46,112 nt of DNA. Origin: a bacterium (lineage in GTDB: Bacteria; JAJVIF01; JAGGVT01). The stretch is from contig JAGGVT010000168.1 of assembly GCA_021157815.1 (NCBI GenBank), positions 1-46,112 on the forward strand, read 5' to 3'. The translations under genes and the position numbers were made by a program. Within the stretch, counting starts at the first letter, position 1; the number at the start of each line of letters is the position of its first letter. This document shows positions 26,503 to 34,609 of this stretch, in pieces. The notes under the pieces were generated by a model. That model saw only the letters and a program-made list of their open reading frames with translations. It was not told the origin of the DNA and did no database searches.

Positions 26503-26601
26503 CCCGATAGTAAATTAAACAATCCCAAACCATTTCACTTTTACATCTTCAGTGTTAATATTCTCCATCCATGAGAAAAGCAAATCACCGGGAGATGATT
26601 T

Positions 26602-27018
26602 ATGGATAAAAGCGAACTTCTTGGCATAGTAAAAACTGAATTGGAGGATGTGGATATATTTGCGCTCATGACACTCGAATCGGGATATCCTGTCGCGCGG
26701 CCGATGAGCGGATTGATTTTCCATGATGACAAGACGATTCTACTGTCAACATCCCGCAGCAGCCGTAAGTTTCAACAGATTGCTAAACAACCCATCGCGA
26801 CACTGTTTATACATGAGGGGGAGCGTTATTTGAACATACGCGGGAAGCCATCGCTGGAGAACGATCCCGAACTGAAGGATAAATACTGGTCTGACAAGTG
26901 GACTGAGTATTACCCCGATGGCAAAAAGAGCGATGACTATGTGTTTTTCCGCCTGGATATCGAGCACATATCATTTAAGGATTTCTCGAAGAACATCGAT
27001 GTGGAAATGAGTTGGTAG
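26602..27018 (+). CDS. Pyridoxamine 5'-phosphate oxidase-like (split-barrel flavin-binding) protein
   Basis: A 138-residue split beta-barrel protein of the general stress protein 26 / PNPOx-like group. Visible features are FALMTLESGYPVARPMSGLI, LLSTSRSSRKFQQIAKQPIA, the RYLNIRGK strand and WTEYYPDGKKSDDYVFFRLD. Such proteins bind FMN or F420 and reduce or sense small molecules; true vitamin B6 synthesis is unlikely because the PdxH C-terminal motif is absent. GGAG lies 7 bases before the ATG. The last codons (AGT TGG) and the stop are formed by array 3. Confidence 0.85.
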   Translation: MDKSELLGIVKTELEDVDIFALMTLESGYPVARPMSGLIFHDDKTILLSTSRSSRKFQQIAKQPIATLFIHEGERYLNIRGKPSLENDPELKDKYWSDKWTEYYPDGKKSDDYVFFRLDIEHISFKDFSKNIDVEMSW

Positions 27019-27130
27019 GTTGGGAAGTTAGTAAGTTAGCAGGTTAATAAGTTAGTAAGTTAGCAGGTTAGTAAGTTAGCAAGTTAGCAGGTTAGCAAGT
27101 TAGCAGGTTAATAAGTTAGTAAGTTAGCAG
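27011..27130 (+). repeat. Tandem array 3 of the 8-base unit (15 copies)
   Basis: Fifteen uninterrupted units: GTTGGTAG, GTTGGGAA, then GTTAGTAA, GTTAGCAG, GTTAATAA and GTTAGCAA. The array starts inside the penultimate codon of the PNPOx-like gene, so part of the serine codon, the tryptophan codon and the TAG stop are repeat-derived. GTTAATAA occurs twice here and not in the other arrays. Confidence 0.95.
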
Positions 27131-27147
27131 GTTGGACTGAACCGAAT

Positions 27148-27206
27148 TTCTGTCATCCTGAGCGAAGCGAAGGATCTATTCTCGACAGTATGGATTAATT
27201 TCATCA
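27148..27206. repeat. Half copy of the 200-base MITE core
   Basis: TTTCTGTCATCCTGAGCGAA and the following bases match the inverse of the right half of the copy at 28833-29031, including the ATTCTCGACAGTATGGATT region. The other half is missing. Confidence 0.65.
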
Positions 27207-27213
27207 GAATTAC

Positions 27214-27352
27214 CCCGGCAAAGGGATGCCGGGTTACACGGAGATGATTTTACGCTTTCCCCGGCAAAGGGATGCCGGGTTACATAGAGATAAACCTGGC
27301 GAAGGAATTACATGGAAATAACCCCGGTGAAGGGACACCGGGTTGCATGGAG
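27214..27352 (+). repeat. Repeated hairpin plus Shine-Dalgarno units before pepD
   Basis: Three hairpins with a shared AAGGGA-type loop occur at 27214-27233, 27260-27279 and 27323-27342. A degenerate copy without its right arm starts near 27295. Each hairpin is followed by TTACA/TTGCA and a GGAGATGA-like tail. The arms are CCCGGCA/TGCCGGG in the first two and CCCGGTG/CACCGGG in the last: two pairs changed and pairing was kept. The GGAG after the last hairpin (27349-27352) is the ribosome binding site of pepD. Confidence 0.75.
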
Positions 27353-27358
27353 ATGAAC

Positions 27359-28834
27359 ATGAGCAAAAAAATCACCGAGTACGAACCGAAAAATCTGTGG
27401 AAATACTTTTCCGCAATATCCGCGATACCGCGTGAATCCGGCAATGAAACGCAAGCGGTCGATTTCCTTGAACAACTGGCGAAGGAAAAAGGGCGGGAAT
27501 ATCGCCGTGATGACGCCGGGAATATCGTAATGAAAATTCCGGCATCTGCCGGCTTCGAAAATGCACCGACTGTCATTCTGCAGGGGCATATCGACATGGT
27601 CTGTGTCAAAACCGCCGAAAGCAAACATGATTTCATGAAAGACGGAATAGAACTTCAAATCGATGGCGATTGGCTTACCGCAAATGGCACAACTCTGGGC
27701 GCGGATAATGGCATCGGCGTATCAGCCGCGCTTTCTATTGCTGATGAAACCGATGTTGTCCATCCGCCGCTTGAAATCCTCATAACAGTCGATGAGGAAG
27801 TGGGAATGACCGGCGCGAACAGGATGCCGTCCGATATGGTTTCAGGGAAAATCCTGATTAATCTCGACAGCATGGATTTGGGGCACTTCTATATCGGCTG
27901 CGCTGGCGGTGGAGATTGCGTCATTTCATGCCCGGCTGCAAGAGTTCCATTTATAAATGGCTCGCATTCGCGGTTGCGAATATCCGGTTTAAACGGCGGA
28001 CATTCAGGACTGGAAATTCACAATAACACCGCAAATTCCAATAAACTTCTCGCTCGAATTTTATATCGCGCGCTGGATTTGGGAATCGGGATTTCATCAA
28101 TCAACGGCGGCACCAAGCGAAATGTCATTCCGTCTGAGTCTATTGCAACTGTAATAATTCCAGATGGCAAAATCGATGAATTCAAACAGATCATGGATGA
28201 GGAGGAATCACTCGCGCGTCAGGAGTATTCAACAACTGATCCGGGAATGAAATACCAGCTTGATGATTTGAGCTCAATCGCTGGAGAACATCCGGTTGAT
28301 ATGATTGAGTCGGATGCTGCAATCCAAATTGTGCTTCTGCTTGAAACGCTTCCTCATGGCGTTCTCGCGATGAGTCGGGATGTCGATGATCTGGTGGAGA
28401 CATCGAATAATGTCGGGGTTGTAACTGACAAAAAAGATTCAATCGAAATAATCTGCACACATAGAAGCAGCGTTGATGCGTCGAAGATTGCGGTGAGGAA
28501 TCAGATTATCGCGGCATCGAAGCTGGCTGGCGCTGATGTTGTTGTCGAGCATGATTATCCGGGATGGGCGCCGAATCTCGATTCAAGGCTTTTGCAAATG
28601 GTCAATGAAGCATATCAGGAGAACTTTGATGATATAGGCATTCCCGAGGCAAAACACGCGGGACTTGAAACAGGGCTTCTTTTGAAGAAAATCCCCGGGC
28701 TGGATTTAATCAGTTTCGGGCCTGATATCCGGGATGCCCATTCGGTTGATGAGCGCGCGCATATCGGTTCAGTAGTCGATTTTTATAAGCTGTTAAAAGC
28801 AGTGCTGGCGAAAGTGGCAAGGGAGTATGAGTAG
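27359..28834 (+). CDS. pepD: Aminoacyl-histidine dipeptidase (peptidase M20C, PepD)
   Basis: A cytosolic di-zinc dipeptidase of 491 residues, as for known PepD (about 485). Metal and catalytic blocks are visible: ILQGHIDMV, TTLGADNGIG, TVDEEVGMTGA, LINLDSMDLG and the late HAGLETGLL. The lid domain has LNGGHSGLEIH and INGGTKRNVIPSE. I chose ATG 27359 because GGAG lies 6 bases upstream and the family N-terminus follows at once. The open frame upstream (to 27272) is encoded by the hairpin repeats. The TAG stop shares two bases with the MITE that follows. Confidence 0.93.
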   Translation: MSKKITEYEPKNLWKYFSAISAIPRESGNETQAVDFLEQLAKEKGREYRRDDAGNIVMKIPASAGFENAPTVILQGHIDMVCVKTAESKHDFMKDGIELQIDGDWLTANGTTLGADNGIGVSAALSIADETDVVHPPLEILITVDEEVGMTGANRMPSDMVSGKILINLDSMDLGHFYIGCAGGGDCVISCPAARVPFINGSHSRLRISGLNGGHSGLEIHNNTANSNKLLARILYRALDLGIGISSINGGTKRNVIPSESIATVIIPDGKIDEFKQIMDEEESLARQEYSTTDPGMKYQLDDLSSIAGEHPVDMIESDAAIQIVLLLETLPHGVLAMSRDVDDLVETSNNVGVVTDKKDSIEIICTHRSSVDASKIAVRNQIIAASKLAGADVVVEHDYPGWAPNLDSRLLQMVNEAYQENFDDIGIPEAKHAGLETGLLLKKIPGLDLISFGPDIRDAHSVDERAHIGSVVDFYKLLKAVLAKVAREYE

Positions 28835-29031
28835 GGGCGCTGTTTGGAAAGTGTCTCAGGACTCCTGATGAGCGAAAAAATTTGTCATTCTGAGCGCAGC
28901 GAAGAATCTATAAGTTGCGGTGTTGATGATTAAACCAAGTGAAATTAATCCACACTATCGATAATAGATCCTTCGCTTCGCTCAGGATGACAGAAAATGC
29001 AGGTTCTAAGACAGTTCCCTTGCTGCGACCT
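28833..29031. repeat. 200-base palindromic MITE, copy 2
   Basis: The outer end AGGGGCGCTGTTTGGAAA begins inside the pepD stop codon, and its inverse ends at 29031. The inner arms carry GTCATTCTGAGCGCAGCGAA and CTTCGCTTCGCTCAGGATGA. It is similar over its whole length to 16407-16606, and both copies sit directly after a plus-strand gene. Confidence 0.75.
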
Positions 29032-29087
29032 GAAATCGATGTCAAATAAAGCTTCTTCGCGGTGATTTGTCGTAGGGTGGATTTAAA

Positions 29088-29277
29088 GGGGCTGTTGAGA
29101 AACCCTGTTTTAATTTTATCTTCTCTCAAAGATGGCAAATTGTCATTCTGAACTTGATTCAGAACCCACGTCTTCCAGGCTTGAAGATGGATTCCGGGGC
29201 AAGCCAGGAATGACATTGAATATACTTGATGGTTTTATTATGATTTTCTGGTCTATTAAACCTTTTTCAACAGCCCC
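29088..29277. repeat. 190-base MITE with IS1182-like ends, copy 2
   Basis: It starts GGGGCTGTTGAGAAACCC and ends with the inverse of GGGGCTGTTGAAAAAGG. It is the reverse of the copy at 4551-4740 and has exactly the same length. It is inserted in the centre of an older palindrome: CGTAGGGTGGATTTAAA precedes it and its near inverse follows (to about 29296). The 500-base gap between pepD and murA consists mostly of this element and the MITE before it. Confidence 0.8.
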
Positions 29278-29335
29278 TTAAAATCTACCCTACGAATGAC
29301 TCATCATTTCTGGAATTTGAATAACATCTAATTGA

Positions 29336-30751
29336 CTAATTCGTGGAAACAACAGGAGAGTCGTCATCGGATTGCGGATGTTCTGAAACAGTTGCTTCAT
29401 CTGAAACTGGCGTTTTGTCAGGTTGCGTTGTATCGGTTTTTGTGTCCAAAGTTTCTTCTGTAATTTTCAAATCAGCTCCGAGCGCTGTTAATTTTTCAAC
29501 CGGATTTTCATAACCTCGCAGAAGGTGTTCGAGGTTGCTGATACGAGTTTCGCCATCAGCTTTCAATCCGGCGATTACAAGCGCCATTGCAGCGCGGATA
29601 TCGGGAGCGGCTACATCACAGCCTGTAAGATTATCAATTCCTCTGACAAGCGCGACACGTCCGTTGAATTCAATGTCAGCGCCCATTTTTATCAGTTCCT
29701 TAATCTGGTTGAAGCGATTTTCGAAGATTGTGTCCATGAAGATATTTTCACCATCCGCGATAGTCATTGCCGCCATAAGCATCGGCTGGACATCCGTGGC
29801 AAATCCGGGATAGGGGGTTGTTTTCGCTCCTACCGATTTTGGCCGTGGAGGCGATTTGATTCCAACTTTTTCCGTATCGATGATTAACTCACAACCGGCT
29901 TCCTCGAGCTTTTCCAGAATGACAGGCAGATGCCACGGTGACGCGTTTACGCAGGTAACATCACCGCCGGTTATCAAACCCGCCATAAGGAAACTGGCGG
30001 TTTCAATGCGGTCGGGAATGACGCTGTAATTCACCGAGTGAAGATCATTAACGCCGCGAATTGTAATTGATCTTGTTCCAGCGCCGTTGATTTCAGCTCC
30101 CATCATGTTGAGGAATTCTGCAAGGTCAACAATCTCAGGTTCGCGCGCGGCGTTTTCAATTACAGTCATGCCTTTTGCGAGAGTGGCAGCCATCATCAGG
30201 TTTTCAGTCGCTCCAACACTAGGAAAAGGAAGGTCGATTATTGTTCCTCTCAAACCTTTTGGAGCGTAAAGTGAAATTGTGCCGTTAATGTCGCTGATTT
30301 CCGCGCCGAGCAGTTTAAATCCGAAAAGGTGATAGTCAATCGGGCGGGGCCCAAGTGAACATCCGCCTGGAAGCGGCACTGTAACCTCGTTAAACCGAGC
30401 CAGCAGAGGGCCCATGACAAGGACACTCGCGCGCATTCGTCCGATTAAATCAGGATTTAGAACGTTGTTGCCCAGTGAATTTGTGTCGATATAGCATCGT
30501 CCGGTATTGAAATCGGTAACGCAACCGAGATCTTTCAACACCTCTTTGAAAACGCGAACATCGGCAAGATTCGGTATGTTGGTAAGGGTGAAATCGCCTT
30601 TTGCAAGCAGGGATGCCGCCATAATCGGGAGGGTCGCATTTTTACTTCCGCTGATGACAACCTCGCCGGACAAGCGGTTTCCACCGGTAATGCTTAATAT
30701 TTGAGATTCGCCATTTTGCACTATAGGCTTTTTATTCAAGAATCGTGCCAT
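29336..30751 (-). CDS. murA: UDP-N-acetylglucosamine 1-carboxyvinyltransferase
   Basis: The first committed enzyme of peptidoglycan synthesis, adding enolpyruvate from PEP. The 471-residue protein shows SGSKNATLPIMAASLLA at the start, RASVLVMGPLLARF and the active loop LPGGCSLGPRPIDYHLFG with the catalytic Cys, so it should be fosfomycin-sensitive. DRIETASFLMAG and the ending DIRAAMALVIAGL follow. About 45 extra C-terminal residues form a Thr/Asp/Ser/Pro-rich acidic tail not needed for catalysis. AAAGGA sits 3 bases before the ATG. Confidence 0.96.
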   Translation of the reverse strand: MARFLNKKPIVQNGESQILSITGGNRLSGEVVISGSKNATLPIMAASLLAKGDFTLTNIPNLADVRVFKEVLKDLGCVTDFNTGRCYIDTNSLGNNVLNPDLIGRMRASVLVMGPLLARFNEVTVPLPGGCSLGPRPIDYHLFGFKLLGAEISDINGTISLYAPKGLRGTIIDLPFPSVGATENLMMAATLAKGMTVIENAAREPEIVDLAEFLNMMGAEINGAGTRSITIRGVNDLHSVNYSVIPDRIETASFLMAGLITGGDVTCVNASPWHLPVILEKLEEAGCELIIDTEKVGIKSPPRPKSVGAKTTPYPGFATDVQPMLMAAMTIADGENIFMDTIFENRFNQIKELIKMGADIEFNGRVALVRGIDNLTGCDVAAPDIRAAMALVIAGLKADGETRISNLEHLLRGYENPVEKLTALGADLKITEETLDTKTDTTQPDKTPVSDEATVSEHPQSDDDSPVVSTN

Positions 30752-30930
30752 AAATCCTTTTGAAATACGAAAATCTACTCCTGAAATATTATGATAGCAG
30801 AATTGAAGGCGTAATTAAAGGATATGGCAAGAAAAGCACAGGGGGAGCAGATTATTTTTTGGGGGAAGAAAACAAATCAGATACCTTGTATAATCATCAA
30901 TATGATGAATCCAGAAACGAGGTTGCCAAA

Positions 30931-32358
30931 GTGAAAGTAAAACTGATTTTCATTATCGTGATGTGCTCATTCTTAATCTCCTGCGATCTGCCAGGTATCC
31001 CACATCGTTCTGGTCAAAAGTATATTTCATTTAACCAGGTGCTTCGAGATAAGCTTAATAAACCAATTGGAACTATAACAAAAGCTGATTACGAAAGCGT
31101 GAAACGTTTATTTTATAGTACTTCTGGTGGAGCATTATTAAAGTCAATAGATGGAATCCAGAAATGTACAAACCTTGAAGGGCTGAGTATTCCGCGAAAT
31201 CATGTCAAAAATTTAGCTCCTTTAGTACATCTAAAAAAATTGAGAAGACTGAATCTCGACTCACAGAGATTAGATGGTGGGCATAATCGCAATAATCAAT
31301 TGATAGAAAGTCTGGATCCACTTTCTGATTTAACGAATCTGGAATATCTTAATTTGGGGAGCTGTGCTATTTCCGATATTCAGGCTCTTTCATCTTTAAC
31401 AAATCTACGAGAATTAAATCTGTCAGGGAACCTAATTACAGATTTAAGTCCATTAAATAATCTACAAAAACTTAGGAAACTGAATATTTTATTCAATGAC
31501 GAATTAAGAGATTTCTCACCTATAGGCAACTTAATAAATCTGCAGGAACTGGATATTTCAATGTCTCATGAACCCGGAAACCTGTCTGGTTTTGAAAACT
31601 TAAAATTAATAAGGGAATTAGACCTTAATCTCTATTATTTTGGATGGCCCAGAGATGGGAATAGGGAAGACAGCAGGCTATACTATGAAGACAGGGAAGC
31701 ATTTCAAAAAAAATACCCAATCAAAGAGCTAAATATCGAATCAGTTACTCGTATGCCGAATCTTGAGGATTTTACAATATCATCATATAATGCAATAGTT
31801 GATCTTTCTCCACTCCATCAATTTGAGAAGCTTCAAAATCTAAGACTTAATATAAACAAAGCTGAAGATATTGAATACATATCTCAGATACCCTCTTTTT
31901 TAAAATCATTACGTATTAATATTAAGGTTGATTCAGCAGACCTGTCTGCATTTAGCAAACTTAAATATCTTAGTAGTTTATCAATTTCCGTTGGCGCTAA
32001 TGTTGATCCCCCATACATCCCTGCATTGACTAAACTTCAACACCTACGTGGATTATCTTTGAGCTATGAAGGGAATACAGATGTTTGCTACGATTCGATA
32101 GGCCAAATTGAAACCCTTAAGACGCTGTATCTGGGCGCTCAATCGCTTACATCACTGGAGTTTCTTGGAGGAAATACACGAATCTGGAAATTAAGAATAG
32201 GGCAGAACAAAATCGCTGATTTGGCACCACTATTGGATATGCAAAAACTGGCTCATCTATATATATATCCTGTTTGTCTTAGTCTTGAAACTAAAGATGT
32301 TATTCTGCCAGCGCTTGAAAAGAAGGGTGTTCAAATACATATTATTGATTCACGCTAA
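30931..32358 (+). CDS. Leucine-rich-repeat lipoprotein (internalin-like repeats)
   Basis: A 475-residue lipoprotein. The start is GTG at 30931: ACGAGG lies 8 bases upstream and a lipobox LISC (Cys18) follows. An upstream ATG at 30760 would hide the signal peptide and leave only 8 bases to the divergent murA. The mature part has repeats of 22-25 residues such as LTNLEYLNLGSCAISDIQAL, LTNLRELNLSGNLITDLSPL and LQKLRKLNILFN, then more divergent ones to the end. It is a binding scaffold with an unknown partner. Asp at +2 after the Cys might favour inner membrane retention. The gene is clearly more AT-rich than murA, suggesting transfer. A TATAAT lies at 30889-30894 without a good -35. Confidence 0.8.
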   Translation: MKVKLIFIIVMCSFLISCDLPGIPHRSGQKYISFNQVLRDKLNKPIGTITKADYESVKRLFYSTSGGALLKSIDGIQKCTNLEGLSIPRNHVKNLAPLVHLKKLRRLNLDSQRLDGGHNRNNQLIESLDPLSDLTNLEYLNLGSCAISDIQALSSLTNLRELNLSGNLITDLSPLNNLQKLRKLNILFNDELRDFSPIGNLINLQELDISMSHEPGNLSGFENLKLIRELDLNLYYFGWPRDGNREDSRLYYEDREAFQKKYPIKELNIESVTRMPNLEDFTISSYNAIVDLSPLHQFEKLQNLRLNINKAEDIEYISQIPSFLKSLRINIKVDSADLSAFSKLKYLSSLSISVGANVDPPYIPALTKLQHLRGLSLSYEGNTDVCYDSIGQIETLKTLYLGAQSLTSLEFLGGNTRIWKLRIGQNKIADLAPLLDMQKLAHLYIYPVCLSLETKDVILPALEKKGVQIHIIDSR

Positions 32359-32385
32359 TAAATTAAAGCTGGTTATTAACTTTGG

Positions 32386-32418
32386 AAAAAACCTGACAGG
32401 AAGTTAATCCTGTTCAGG
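32386..32418 (-). terminator. Intrinsic terminator at the end of the ATP synthase operon
   Basis: On the minus strand CCTGAACAGGA and TCCTGTCAGG pair with one bulge and are followed by six T. The stem overlaps the last codons of the WD40-like gene. No terminator is seen earlier on this strand after atpC, so the WD40-like gene appears to be the final gene of the atp transcript. Confidence 0.7.
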
Positions 32419-34596
32419 CCCAATATTAATCCTGTAAATCCTTATTCGACCATATCCGCTGATCGATGCAAAAATGTTCTCAACCGGACTCCAGGCATGT
32501 TTAATGAATACATTACTGGCTCTCATCATTTTATCGATTTCCGCATCTTCTGATGAGATAGTGTAAATTGGGGACTTGCTGTCTGTTTTGTGGAAACAAA
32601 CATCACGAAGAAATTGAGAATGGGCTAGAATGCTGTCATCATGATTTAAACACAATCCCCCATCTAACCAGGTTATTTTTGTGATTGTTTCATCAGGCAG
32701 ATGTAATATCCAGGTTGCATCATTACCCCTCCTGTTGTCGCCGGAAAATGCAATAAAGGATTCATCATGGCTGACACTAATGCCTAAAATTGAGTCAGCT
32801 TTAGTATGTATTGTTGAAATGATTTCACCTGTTTCAATAGAAATAATATGCAAATCAGCTAATTTACTTTTCTGTTGTGTGCGGCGCAGCCTTGAGTTAT
32901 TACTTGCTGCAACCATCCGCTTTCCATCGGGGAATAGAACTGTACGGCTGACGAGTATATCCAGTTTAAATTCTCTCAATTTCTTCCCGGATGGCAAAGA
33001 CCATACTTCAAAGAGGTCACCTGGGAAATATGGAGATCCCTGTTTAATACATGAAACAAGTGTATGGCAATCCTGGCTCAGATAGGCATAATGGATTTCC
33101 TTTTCCCCAAGCTTAACCGTTCGTTCAAGCTTACCAGTCTTGGCATTAAGGTATCTGCAGGTATTGTCATTACCAACAGATATTAAACTCTCACCATCAG
33201 GGCTGAATTTTAAATCATGGATTCCCCCAATTTCGCTTTTAAAAGAATGAATAACTTTCTCGTTTGTTATATCAATCAGGTAATAATCGTAGAAATCCAT
33301 GTGAGGATTAGCACGAACATCACTCAGTTTATCACTTGCCACAACAACGGTGTTTTTAATCGGACCAAGCTTGAATGATTCACTAATCAGTTTGTCGCTT
33401 ATGTTTACAAGTTTTTCACCATCCCAGTTTAAAAACGTCGTGTCGATTATTGATTTCGGGTAGGAGAAATACTTAACTGATATATCCCCAGTATCCGGAT
33501 TGTATTGAATAAAACGTGGTGTTTCGTGCAAATTACCTTCACTAACAGTCTGCCCATCAGATATTCTTTTCACTAAAAGCCTCATCTTGAGTTTATCTTC
33601 AGTCTTGTTACAAAAGACAATGTGATTGTCATCAAGGAGTTGAAATTTCGATCCTGATTCCACAAAATAAACAGTCTCTTTTTTAGTCAAATCCCATACA
33701 TTAAATCCAATCTTCGGATAGGTGGACATGATAAACAGCAGTTTGTTGCTCCTGCTTAATTCAACTGCACCAGGATAATTCACGCCTTTTAACGGAAATG
33801 AATATAGTTGTTCTCCAGATTCAAGTGACCAGAGGATTAACTCTTGTTCTCTATAATCAGTTGTGCAAAGAAGACTACCATCATTACTTACAGCAAGAAT
33901 TTTGTTGTTCGTTTTGATCCTGGTTAAAATCTTGCCGGTCTTGATTGACCACATTACGACATAACGTTCTGCACCTCTAATATCCTGTATATACTTATCA
34001 CCAGGTGCAAACATTCCAGTATACCAGGACGGACACCAATTTTCATCACCAGCTGGGGACACGGATTCGAGCTCAATAACCTGCTCCGAGTTAAGTGTCC
34101 AAATGAATATTTTGCTGTAAAGCTTATTTGTCGCGAGATATTTGCCATCCGGGCTGAATCTCCAGAACCTGTGTATTTCAGGATTTACTCCCAGATTACG
34201 AACTACCTTTCCTGTTTCTGTAGACCAGATTTCAATATCCTTTCGAGCATTTGAGAAGGATAGAATATACCTTCCGCATGGGCTTACCTCCATGTTTTTG
34301 ATGTACTGCTTGTGTGGATCGACCCTGAACTGCAGTTCACCTGATGCTACGTCCCACATTGATATTTCATTTGATGCCGTTGCGGTTGCCAGATTTCTGC
34401 CATCAAGCGAAAACAGCATTTCAGTTGTTCTTGTGCTTTTAGGGCGGCCATCATAATCGATTGTCTGTATGAGAGATTTTATTTGCTTATAATCATGATG
34501 CAGCAATTCCGGGGGAATACATCCGGCAATCATCATTGTCAGCATTAAAACGCTGATATACAGGTATGGCTTTGTAATCAAGATATCTCCTCGCAT
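32404..34596 (-). CDS. WD40-like beta-propeller lipoprotein
   Basis: A lipoprotein (lipobox IAGC) of about 730 residues with multiple WD40/PQQ-like blades. Examples are FSLDGRNLATATASNEISMW, SPCGRYILSFSNARKDIEIW, FSPDGKYLATNKLYSKIFIW and FSPDGESLISVGNDNTCRYL, enough for two propellers. Such proteins are periplasmic interaction scaffolds; the partner is unknown. The start is uncertain: ATG 34596 has AAAGG 7 bases upstream, and TTG 34581 has AGGAG 5 bases upstream. It begins 13 bases after atpC and no terminator intervenes. Base composition is more AT-rich than the atp genes, like the neighbouring LRR gene. Confidence 0.8.
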   Translation of the reverse strand: MRGDILITKPYLYISVLMLTMMIAGCIPPELLHHDYKQIKSLIQTIDYDGRPKSTRTTEMLFSLDGRNLATATASNEISMWDVASGELQFRVDPHKQYIKNMEVSPCGRYILSFSNARKDIEIWSTETGKVVRNLGVNPEIHRFWRFSPDGKYLATNKLYSKIFIWTLNSEQVIELESVSPAGDENWCPSWYTGMFAPGDKYIQDIRGAERYVVMWSIKTGKILTRIKTNNKILAVSNDGSLLCTTDYREQELILWSLESGEQLYSFPLKGVNYPGAVELSRSNKLLFIMSTYPKIGFNVWDLTKKETVYFVESGSKFQLLDDNHIVFCNKTEDKLKMRLLVKRISDGQTVSEGNLHETPRFIQYNPDTGDISVKYFSYPKSIIDTTFLNWDGEKLVNISDKLISESFKLGPIKNTVVVASDKLSDVRANPHMDFYDYYLIDITNEKVIHSFKSEIGGIHDLKFSPDGESLISVGNDNTCRYLNAKTGKLERTVKLGEKEIHYAYLSQDCHTLVSCIKQGSPYFPGDLFEVWSLPSGKKLREFKLDILVSRTVLFPDGKRMVAASNNSRLRRTQQKSKLADLHIISIETGEIISTIHTKADSILGISVSHDESFIAFSGDNRRGNDATWILHLPDETITKITWLDGGLCLNHDDSILAHSQFLRDVCFHKTDSKSPIYTISSEDAEIDKMMRASNVFIKHAWSPVENIFASISGYGRIRIYRINIGPEQD

Positions 34597-34609
34597 TCTT
34601 AGGCCTTTC

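Noticed and set aside
23498-27130. CRISPR array or telomere-like repeat
   Set aside because: The 8-base units are directly adjacent with no spacers and no cas genes are present. The arrays are internal to the chromosome, in three places, so neither term fits.
30760-30930. Upstream start (ATG 30760) for the LRR lipoprotein
   Set aside because: It would bury the lipoprotein signal peptide 57 residues inside and leave 8 bases between divergent genes. GTG 30931 has a proper ribosome site and signal.
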